A stretch of DNA of 9,773 bases from contig JAAZUV010000044.1 of the NCBI GenBank assembly GCA_018623995.1, positions 1-9,773 on the forward strand. Direction: 5' to 3'. Position numbers and translations under genes: made by a program. This DNA is from Methanobacteriota archaeon (GTDB taxonomy: Archaea > Thermoplasmatota > Poseidoniia > Poseidoniales > Poseidoniaceae). Of this stretch, positions 1-7,400 are shown one piece after another (position 1 is the stretch's first letter; the number at the start of each line of letters is the position of its first letter). The notes below the pieces were generated by a model. That model saw only the letters and a list, made by a program, of their open reading frames with translations, was not told where the DNA came from and did not search any database.

Positions 1-2
1 AT

Positions 3-773
3 TACTTTGAGCTAGAAGATCTCGTTCTCACCATCATGACTGCACTTGCTTTGCCGATTGCAGTTGCGTTGGTGATTGCAGAAGCCCGCTCCTTGACAGA
101 ACGTGATCGAGCAGCACTCAATTGGGCACGTGGTTGCGTTGCATATGCAGGTGGCCCGTATCTTCTCGTCGCGCACATTCCATGGCTTTCCGTCTTAGCG
201 ATATGGTTCGTAGCATCCCAAGTTGCAATGTTCCTTTCGTTCACTGGAACGGTCGAAATCAAACTTGGTGAAACCTACGTCAACACCGAAGAAGGCCGAT
301 TTCTTTGGGACGATTGGGATGGAAACAAGTGGTTCATGACCGATGGTTTTGCAGAACATCCGTTCCAGACAGAACTGATCATGGCTGATGGCGGATTTAT
401 CGGCATCAATTTCGTACTTGCTTGTACCGCTCTTCAATCGATGATTGTCTTTATTGGAGCGATCTCAGTACTCGATGTTGATCGAAAGCGTCGGATTCGT
501 GCGCTCTTGTTCACAATTCCAATTATCCACATTCTCAACTTGTTCCGCAATGCAGGACTTGTTTGGATGCATCTCTCCTACCAAGGTTGGGAATACCTCG
601 GTTTGAGCATGTTTGAATTCGGACATTCGTATGCAGCAAGGGTTGTTTCGCTCTTTGCCATGTTTGTGATGGCGATTGCAATGTTTGAGTTGCTTCCCGA
701 ATTGCATAGACACATCCTTCGACTGATGGATGCAGCTGGATTACGAAAGAAAAAATCGAAGACTAGTCCTTAA
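3..773 (+). CDS. Archaeosortase (exosortase-family transpeptidase), 5'-truncated
   Basis: The product is an integral membrane cysteine protease/transpeptidase. Archaeosortases recognise C-terminal tripartite signals (such as PGF-CTERM) on secreted proteins, cut them and, for ArtA, support lipid attachment. The frame is open from base 3; the first Met is at base 36, but family members carry more N-terminal membrane helices, so the gene very likely starts outside the window. Numbered from the Met at 36, hydrophobic segments lie at about 38-70, 120-146, 154-180 and 200-222. The presumed catalytic Cys130 sits in LACTALQSM, Arg171 in NLFRNAG, and His197/Arg202 in FGHSYAARV, matching the Cys/Arg/third-residue pattern of the family. 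A polar loop at about 72-118 lies between helices. The C-terminus is a basic, probably cytosolic tail (RKKKSK). The gene converges on the surface-protein gene and their ends overlap by 11 bp. The family call is firm; ArtA versus another subtype is not settled. Confidence 0.85.
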   Translation, partial: YFELEDLVLTIMTALALPIAVALVIAEARSLTERDRAALNWARGCVAYAGGPYLLVAHIPWLSVLAIWFVASQVAMFLSFTGTVEIKLGETYVNTEEGRFLWDDWDGNKWFMTDGFAEHPFQTELIMADGGFIGINFVLACTALQSMIVFIGAISVLDVDRKRRIRALLFTIPIIHILNLFRNAGLVWMHLSYQGWEYLGLSMFEFGHSYAARVVSLFAMFVMAIAMFELLPELHRHILRLMDAAGLRKKKSKTSP

Positions 774-3700
774 TCCAGGCAGAGTCTGGGTTGTCGCGAT
801 GCCACAGTCGGCCACTGTTGGGTGGAAATTCAATGTGTTCTCGACCGTTTGAATCCATCATTCCCATCAGACTTGCCGCAGGCTGCTCTTCAACAGGTTC
901 TGGTTCAAAACTGGCTTCACCAAAGTCGTAGATGGGTACGCTTGATGGTTGAGCAGGTGGTGCTGTTTCGTTCGTGATACTCGATTGAAACACCTCCCTA
1001 CCTAACGAAGGGGCAGGTGCGAGATTGTTCAACATCTGCTCTGCGAACGCATCTGTCTTGTTCCACTCTTGGTCCATGTTTTGTCCTGAACCTCCTCCAC
1101 CGCGAACGAAGAGGACCATTAGGCCAATCAGGACAATGAGGATAGCACCACCAGCACCATAGAGCATATCGTTTGCCACGCTTGGCGCAAAGTCTGCATT
1201 GTCACCGATGCCATCGCCATCTGCATCCTTTGATTCACTCGGGTCGTCTGGAAACTGATCATCGATGTCCGGAATGCCGTCTCCATCACTGTCGAATGGA
1301 TTGTATGTTGTAGTACACGTTGCCATTGCTTTCTCAATTTCGGTGAAATCAACATAATCATCCTTGTTCATGTCGAGTGCTTCGATATCAATTTCGTTCT
1401 TGAACGGCAAGGATGCAAAGAATTCTGTTGCTGTTTTGTCTGGTAGTTGTTCCATGAAGAGATCAAGTTCGTTTTCACAGGTACAAACAAATGCCAATAC
1501 CTCAGTGAATTCAATCAACCCGTCACCTGAAATGTCAATGTCGCTGAATTCGACATCTCCGGGTGCACCGGAGCGGCGGAACTCGTCACCATTCAGCAAT
1601 CCATCTCCATTGATGTCAGAACCTTCGAAGAAATCTTCCAATCCATCATCGCATGCGATGATTTCCTCAGGTTCTGGTTCAGGCTCAGGTTCAGGACCGG
1701 GGCGATCATCAACTTTCCAATAAGCAACAATGGAGACGTCTGAAAAGTCGTCTTCGGCGACGACGGTGATATCAAACCGTCCTTCAGCAGGCGAAAAAAT
1801 GTACAATTCCTGATTGGTTCCGTCACCATAGGAGGTCAAATCATCAGCAAACATGTCTTCATCGAAGAAATCGAACTCATCGAATTCATCGAACCCAAAG
1901 AAATCACCGTAGTCAATTTCGCCACTGGCTGTGATGTACAGTGAACCTTCTCCACCGTACGTAGTGATGATCAGTTCTTCTGCACGAGACTCAAGATCGA
2001 CGTAGAAGTAGAGTTCTTCTCCGGCAGGGGCGCTGAGTCCGTCGACGTCTTCATCATTGAACAACTCAATTGGCGTACCATCGTATTCCCAAACGTAGAG
2101 GTCTTCGAAGGAAGCTGTGATTGAGACGCCACTGAACACACTTTCAGAATCGAGCATAATGTGCCACTTTCCAGGCGTTGGATTGTTGAATCCGATTTTA
2201 TCTCCTGCACCAGGCGCCCCTGAATGATGGTCAGCCTCACTTGCAGTCGGTGTGTTTTCATAGCGCATGTGCAAGGTTGCCTCGCCAAACCCACCGTCCA
2301 AATCAACTTCCAGTCGCTCCGTTCCAGTTGGAACCTCGATGAAGAAATATTGGTCAAGTCCATTGTAACCGCTCATTGGTCCATAGGCAATACCATCTTG
2401 CAATTCGATAGCAGTCGATGGGTCTGCGTTGGCCGGTGCGTATGTGAAGTCAGCGACGATTGTAAAATCAGAGGCCTTGCGATACGTGAAGGCTGTGATG
2501 TAGTAAATACCAGGTTCCACATCGAACAGATTGACTTCTTCCCCGTTACCATCGTTGGTTGACCAAGCGATGTTGCTTTGCTGCGTCCCTTCACTTGAAA
2601 ACTCATCAAAATAGGGTTCTTCGTAATAGTAGTAATTCGGGTCGATTGGACCTCCAGAAGAGAGAATGAGGTCGATGTCGCCTTTGCCACCGTAGGTCTC
2701 AATCTTGAGTTCCGTTAGTGAATCTGTGACATTGACGTAGTAATATTCCAGTGCAGCATCCCAACTGTCACGATCGGATGCAACGGTTTGCGATGTGATT
2801 GGGACGCCGTTGAACAACTGCGTCATTTCATCGAGGCTTGGAGGTGCTGCAGCAACTTCCCAAGATGCAATGATTTCCAATTCCTCAATGTCTTGTTTGG
2901 CAACAACTGAGTACCACATGACGTCGTATTCAGGCCATGCCCACGAATTGAAAACGGATCCCCAATAACTCGTTAGCTCCATGTCGTAATCCCATGGTGC
3001 AGGTATGCGATCATAACCAACATACGCATCGAAGAGCATGTTTTCTTCGTACTCCCAATCGTCGAAGAATATTTCAGACCACGAATAGATGGCGATATCC
3101 GTCATGAAGGTGTACTCATCAAGTTCAGCATAGAACAACAGTGTGTCGCCTTCCTGTATGTTCTCTAAGACAAGGAATTCATCGTTGGGTAGTTCGACTG
3201 CTTGTGCAACGATCGAACCATCTGGCATGACCCAATCCGCTCCATGGATTGTTCCAACACGATTCATTGTTGCATCGTTCAATGCATCACCAGTGTCGCC
3301 TCCTTCGCCTTCCCAGAACGTCCAGTGGCTGATCGGTTCCCACATCTCGTCCTCGTAGAACGAAATGGTGACGTCGTCGATGATTCCCTCAAAGTGGTAG
3401 CAATCGCATCCTGCACCCATTCGGGCGATGTACAATTCATCGCATGAGTCGCCGGAGGTGAAACAATCGTTGGAACCAAAATCTCCCTCCGGAATGTTGG
3501 CGTCTTCGGCTGAAATGTTACCTGCAGGAACGCCATCAATCGTAAACATGCCACCAACGCCTTCGGTGACATGAACGCCAATGGAGTGCCACGTATTTTC
3601 AGTGATGCTCATGTTGGATGTTGGGTGTTTGGAGAGGCTGTATTCCGATGCATAACCAACGGCACCATTTGAGAGGTACATTCCCCATCCATAGTCGCCC

Positions 3701-4368
3701 TTCATGGTAATGAAGCGAATACCGTCAAGACTCGTTGCTTTGACCGTGGCTTCAATGCTCAAGGTCCCATTTGCCACCAAACCTTCGTCGTGATCGATGA
3801 CAATGTGGTCTTCAAGACCATCAAATCGGAGAGAGAAATCGGCACCAGGACCAACCTCAACGACACCGTAGACTGGGAAGTATTCTGGATTGTTTTCCAA
3901 GTCGTTCCATGTTTGAGGCATGATGTTGCCCATGTTCGTCGAAGCGATGTGCACGTAATCTGAATCATCACCACCAGTCGGTTGATCAACACCCCAATTT
4001 CGGTAGAGGAACGGAGTGCCGTCATGCCAACGGTATATGCCTTCATCCTGGACGTCGTTCAATCCGATCCACAAATGGCGGCTTTGGTCACCAAAACTTG
4101 CAAACGTATCGAACACCCATGTGTTTTCCTCTGCATCATCGATGGTTGTTAGATACCCATCAAGAGATCGTGCCTTGAAGGCAGCATCTTCCCAAGATGA
4201 TGCAGTAAGCAAGTGATACGTTTTGTTGTTGTCCGGATTGACAGCGGTATGTAGGATTTCCATATCCTCAACCACACTGGACTGCGCTTGCGTTGAAGCA
4301 ACGAGACATGTGGATGCCAACATCATCAAAATCAATGCTGTTGCGACCGTAGGAGAGCCTTTCGCCAT
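763..4368 (-). CDS. Large secreted, membrane-anchored multidomain surface protein (CTLD, LamG-like, PPC-like repeats, EF-hands, TSP3-type)
   Basis: Probable adhesin or ligand-binding envelope protein; its ligand is unknown. The N-terminus has a signal peptide (hydrophobic about 8-25, likely cleavage after TQA at residue 28), which supports the ATG at 4368. Order of parts: C-type lectin-like domain 50-172 (LWIGL at 99-103, WND at 154-156); LamG/concanavalin-like domain about 178-381, with Cys302, Cys309, Cys321 and Cys323; four PPC-like beta repeats about 392-886, each ending in a similar strand; a Pro-Glu linker 889-902; EF-hand loops starting at Asp918, Asp945 and Asp999; TSP3-like DSDGDGIPD and DADGDGIGD repeats about 1026-1060; one transmembrane helix 1069-1088; then a cytosolic tail of about 110 residues. 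The outside-in, cytosolic C-terminus topology follows from the signal peptide and the single helix. No PGF-CTERM-like end is present, so it is unlikely to be a substrate of the neighbouring archaeosortase. It lies downstream of the helicase gene on the same strand after a 119-bp gap and probably has its own promoter. Domain calls were made by eye. Confidence 0.9.
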   Translation of the reverse strand: MAKGSPTVATALILMMLASTCLVASTQAQSSVVEDMEILHTAVNPDNNKTYHLLTASSWEDAAFKARSLDGYLTTIDDAEENTWVFDTFASFGDQSRHLWIGLNDVQDEGIYRWHDGTPFLYRNWGVDQPTGGDDSDYVHIASTNMGNIMPQTWNDLENNPEYFPVYGVVEVGPGADFSLRFDGLEDHIVIDHDEGLVANGTLSIEATVKATSLDGIRFITMKGDYGWGMYLSNGAVGYASEYSLSKHPTSNMSITENTWHSIGVHVTEGVGGMFTIDGVPAGNISAEDANIPEGDFGSNDCFTSGDSCDELYIARMGAGCDCYHFEGIIDDVTISFYEDEMWEPISHWTFWEGEGGDTGDALNDATMNRVGTIHGADWVMPDGSIVAQAVELPNDEFLVLENIQEGDTLLFYAELDEYTFMTDIAIYSWSEIFFDDWEYEENMLFDAYVGYDRIPAPWDYDMELTSYWGSVFNSWAWPEYDVMWYSVVAKQDIEELEIIASWEVAAAPPSLDEMTQLFNGVPITSQTVASDRDSWDAALEYYYVNVTDSLTELKIETYGGKGDIDLILSSGGPIDPNYYYYEEPYFDEFSSEGTQQSNIAWSTNDGNGEEVNLFDVEPGIYYITAFTYRKASDFTIVADFTYAPANADPSTAIELQDGIAYGPMSGYNGLDQYFFIEVPTGTERLEVDLDGGFGEATLHMRYENTPTASEADHHSGAPGAGDKIGFNNPTPGKWHIMLDSESVFSGVSITASFEDLYVWEYDGTPIELFNDEDVDGLSAPAGEELYFYVDLESRAEELIITTYGGEGSLYITASGEIDYGDFFGFDEFDEFDFFDEDMFADDLTSYGDGTNQELYIFSPAEGRFDITVVAEDDFSDVSIVAYWKVDDRPGPEPEPEPEPEEIIACDDGLEDFFEGSDINGDGLLNGDEFRRSGAPGDVEFSDIDISGDGLIEFTEVLAFVCTCENELDLFMEQLPDKTATEFFASLPFKNEIDIEALDMNKDDYVDFTEIEKAMATCTTTYNPFDSDGDGIPDIDDQFPDDPSESKDADGDGIGDNADFAPSVANDMLYGAGGAILIVLIGLMVLFVRGGGGSGQNMDQEWNKTDAFAEQMLNNLAPAPSLGREVFQSSITNETAPPAQPSSVPIYDFGEASFEPEPVEEQPAASLMGMMDSNGREHIEFPPNSGRLWHRDNPDSAWIKD
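766..1164 (-). other. Transmembrane helix and cytosolic tail of the surface protein
   Basis: The helix (residues 1069-1088, core GAILIVLIGLMVLFV) is followed by Arg and a run of glycines, then a polar, Pro-rich linker with little predicted order. The last 32 residues differ: a compact, aromatic/charged segment with REHIEFPPNSG, LWHRD and a final AWIKD. This looks like a small separate module at the cytosolic end. No function can be assigned from sequence alone. Confidence 0.75.
1183..1620 (-). other. Calcium-binding region of the surface protein: three EF-hand loops and TSP3-type repeats
   Basis: Three 12-residue EF loops are visible: DINGDGLLNGDE from Asp918, DISGDGLIEFTE from Asp945 and DMNKDDYVDFTE from Asp999 (Gly at loop position 6 replaced by Asp in the third). 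Cys906, 962, 964 and 1018 flank them and may form disulfides. Two TSP3-like Asp-rich repeats follow, just before the membrane helix, as a likely calcium-stiffened stalk. These calls rest on the ligand spacing seen in the translation. Confidence 0.85.
1711..3195 (-). repeat. Four tandem PPC-like beta-sandwich repeats encoded in the surface-protein gene
   Basis: Residues about 392-504, 515-643, 652-756 and 766-886 align as divergent repeats. Each ends with a similar strand: LEIIASWEV, FTIVADFTY, VSITASFED and VSIVAYWKV. Repeats 2 and 4 share the internal signature TYGGxG (558-563 and 803-808), with a weaker LDGGFG in repeat 3. The pattern resembles the pre-peptidase C-terminal (PPC) domain common in secreted proteins. 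Repeat 1 is the most divergent. Repeats 1, 2 and 4 carry acidic, aromatic-rich loops; repeat 3 has a shorter His-containing loop instead. Confidence 0.65.
3226..3837 (-). other. LamG / concanavalin A-like jelly-roll domain of the surface protein
   Basis: Residues about 178-381 show the typical LamG_3 layout: opening LRFDGLEDHIVI, then SIEATVKA, the central NTWHSIGVHV strand with FTIDGVPAG, and the closing FEGIIDDVTI followed by a SHWTFWEGEG segment, with GTIHGADWV after it. Four cysteines (302, 309, 321, 323) cluster near the LYIARMG strand and could form disulfides. This family usually binds glycans or protein ligands outside the cell. Exact borders are uncertain. Confidence 0.75.
3853..4221 (-). 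other. C-type lectin-like domain of the surface protein
   Basis: Residues 50-172 follow the CTLD pattern: an opening YHLLTASSWEDAAFKA helix, LDGYLTTIDDAEEN, LWIGLND, W114-H-D-G, NW at 124-125, WND at 154-156 and the closing strand YGVVEV. The loop that in sugar-binding members holds QPD or EPN reads QPT (129-131), so a key Asp/Asn calcium ligand is replaced. There are no cysteines in the domain, so the usual disulfides are absent. Ligand binding need not be calcium- or sugar-dependent. Confidence 0.8.
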
Positions 4369-4487
4369 GGTCTATTCAGCGATTGGACGTTCATAACTCC
4401 ATTGCCTGCGAGTCAGCGTATTCTTTAGCGCCATGTGAACATTCATTGTAGTTGAAAATTAATGAATTCGGTAAATTGTATTGACAA
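4369..4487 (-). promoter_or_regulatory. Intergenic region, probable promoter of the surface-protein gene
   Basis: This 119-bp gap lies between the helicase stop and the surface-protein start. Its helicase-proximal half is strongly AT-rich; on the minus strand, CATTAATTTTC (about 4457-4467) is the best TATA-box-like element, preceded by CCGAATT as a weak BRE-like match. A start site about 25 nt downstream would fall near 4436. A 7-bp inverted repeat (attcatt 4441-4447, aatgaat 4461-4467, 13-nt spacer) overlaps this element. No Shine-Dalgarno-like sequence lies at normal spacing before the ATG at 4368. The assignment rests on position and composition only. Confidence 0.3.
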
Positions 4488-4495
4488 TCAATTTA
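4472..4495 (-). terminator. Stem-loop spanning the helicase stop codon, possible 3'-end signal
   Basis: taaattg (4472-4478) and caattta (4489-4495) are perfect complements. Inside them att (4480-4482) pairs with aat (4486-4488), giving about ten AT-rich pairs with one bulged base and a 3-nt loop. The structure includes the helicase TGA (4488-4490). It could mark the mRNA end or stabilise it, but there is no T-run of the kind seen at many archaeal terminators, and AT-rich DNA gives such repeats by chance. Confidence 0.25.
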
Positions 4496-7400
4496 TTTTC
4501 TTTCCACCGATTCGTAGTTCTGTCTTGAGTGGCATTTGATGCTCCCAGGCAAATTCCTTGACCACGCGCCAACCCTTTTCGCTTCCTTCGTAATCTGTGA
4601 CATCGATGGTCTTATTACGCGTGTTGGCTTTGAAAGCGGCTACTGGTTCAGCATTCTTGAAGACAAGATAGGCACTCCCAAAACCAAACTTTTCTTTCAA
4701 GACGTCACCAAAGTATGGGGCGATTGGATCCGTAGGGGGTAAGACGAAGTCTCGAATTGGATTGATCGATTTTGCAGATTCGAGCAGCTCTTTTCTTCCC
4801 CAGCAGACTTCGTGTAGATTTTCAATAAGGAATCCTTTGACCAGCGTTCCATCTTCTTCGAACTCATTGAGAACAGCTTTCAATTCTTCAGGTTTGAACG
4901 GAGTGCCTGATAGCCGGAGCAGTTGCTTAATGGTGATCACTGGATAATCACTCACCAAGTTGCGCAAGTATTCTCGGCGTAGGTGAACGGGGTCTTCGTC
5001 GGTTCGTGAGTGAACTGCACGGAATCCTCCACGGAAATCTTCGACAATGTGTCCCGTACGAATGAGAGGCTGGACCAGTTTTCGGAATTCAGATTGTGTC
5101 AATGCATGCCGTTCTTTGAAGATGTTCGGATCGGTTTGCGTGCTGAAAAATTCAATGATATCGACCAAATCTTCCTCAGGAGGAATGCCACGGATGGTGA
5201 GCAGGTTTTCGAAATACTCGTAAGGAGCCCAAACTTGGTGTCCACGCATGTTAACACCCTTGTGCAACCGATTTGCACTCGCCATCGACTTGAGATTGGT
5301 TCTGAACACTTCGCAGCGACCACGAAGTGCGAAATCGTCTCGAATTTCCTTGATTTTTCGAAGCGCTAAGGTTTCGTTTTCGTGTCGTGTTTCTTGATGG
5401 AGATGGTGCTGATGGAACAAGGCACGTTCGGCAATTTCTCTGGGTTGTGGATCGACCACACCACCACGTATCATACGTTCTCCTACTTGCTTGAAGCCTA
5501 TGCGCTCAAGTCCATCTCGCATTGGTTGACTTAGTTCAGAAATTGGTTCGCTGTTGACGTTGGTGAGAATAGCAACGTCAACCAACTGGTCGGCGTGGTT
5601 TTCGAGAAGGATGTGGAACGCATCACAGAACTCTTCAAAATACGCTGTTGGAACATGCATGTCCTTGATTTCAAGATAATCGTTGACACGGAACATGAGG
5701 ACTTTTCCAACGGGATCAACACCTTTGAAAACAGGCAGGTACCAACCCCGATCGAGAGCAGAACGAACTTCCCAAATGAATCGAGACACATATGGATCGG
5801 ATTGCGTCAAGATACGAATGGTTCGATCTTCTCGCCTCGGAACTTGCAGCATTTCGACTTCAGCAGGCGTACAATAGAAGTCTTCAGTATCTGGGACAAG
5901 GGCCGTTACCTTGGAAATCCGACCACTTGTTTCGAGATTGTGCAAAGCCACGAGAAGATCCTCGTAATTTCTTGAAACGTAAAACCTGAGCGTGCTCGCT
6001 TTAACAGGCCCCATCCGACGTACAACTTCCTCAAGTGCGTCTTCAAAGTCCATTGGTTCATAGACGCCATGAACTTTGTGGAACAACGACAAACGTCGCC
6101 TTCTTCCGATGACTTCTTCGAATTGTTTGACGAACAACATCTGGCGATCGAGGTTCGAAATAGCGTTCTTGACATCTCGCTCGAGTTGACGATGCTCCTC
6201 TCCTTTGGGAAAATCTTGAACCAATTCCTGACGTGTGATGTTCTCATCTGGCTGGAGTTTGGATAGGACCTCCTCTTCCATAGCTCCAATCCACGGTTCA
6301 GGCTTCAGTCCCAGAAGCATAGGGATGTTGTTCTTTGTCGTATACCCCATTCGATTGTGAAGCAGACGCCCGCTGACAACATCGGAATCAAGTTGCAAAT
6401 CCTTCCAATCCTTGAAACGGAAATCTTCGATTCTGTAGAGAAGTTCTTGTTGCTTTTGAACCAACACGTGTTCGTTGAATGCATCGAATACATCGGCGTA
6501 TTTCTTGAACGATTTGTCCAAGACGAGGTTCTGTATCCATCGATACTCAACAACCTCTTCTTCTCCACCAGTGATTCGATGTTCATCGACTTTCAAAATC
6601 AATTCAGCATCATCGGTTTGTGTGAAAAAGCCGACCGAGATGACGTTACGCGTCTCCAACTCGTGGACAATACGGTCAACGGATTTTTCTGGGAAAGGAA
6701 GTCTCTGATGAAGCGATTCAGTTGTTTTCGGCCCTTCTGAACCAAGAATTTCGAGAATTTTCACACGAAGAGCTTCGTGCGGATCCCCAACGGACATGGT
6801 CTTCCATGCCGTTGGCGTTGTTCCATCAAATTCAGTAGCGATTTCAAAGGACATATTCTTCGTATCGAAATCACGAAGGTCGACAATGGAACTTGAATCA
6901 CTTTCTGCCAAGCAAGCCAATGTTCCGTGTATTTCTGCCATGAACGGGTTGAACCATTTGCCGTCAATATCGTCTTGACCGGTACCGTTGATTTTCGTGA
7001 TTTTTCCTGCCTTACAAAGTTCTTCAACCCAGGATCGAATCACTTCCAACTCGATACCTTCCATCTTTTCGCGATACAGTGGATTGTTGAATTCTCGATC
7101 GAGACCACCTCCGTGCTGCATCAGTTCATACAGTGTTTCAGGTGAATGTGGTACAGGTGCCTTATCGCTGTAGTATTTGTCCAACTGCTCCGCAGTCATC
7201 TCGGTAGCGAGACTGCGGGTGCCCATCAGGCGGCGAAGCACTTCTGGATCAATGTCTTTGACAAGGAATGCCCTTGTCTTCATCGACATGAGGTCTTCGA
7301 AGGCCGACATGTACAGACTCATTCCGAGTCTTGATGGAATTGTTACCTTGGTGTGGACGATTCGTGCATCTCCCACAATGCAAGATTCAAGGAATTGGTT

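Noticed and set aside
1184..1296. Asp/Gly repeats as an RTX-type toxin or nucleotide repeat array
   Set aside because: The spacing fits TSP3-type DxDGDGxxD repeats beside EF-hands, not nonapeptide RTX repeats, and only two units are present.
1364..1723. 119-residue plus-strand frame ending in a Gly-Ser run
   Set aside because: The Gly-Ser run is the antisense of the Pro-Glu linker codons of the surface protein; the rest is Ser/Asn-rich shadow of the EF-hand region.
4306..4317. Possible lipobox around Cys21 of the surface protein
   Set aside because: The preceding residues LAST do not fit a lipobox (Thr precedes Cys), and an ordinary cleavage site after TQA follows; the protein also has its own membrane helix.
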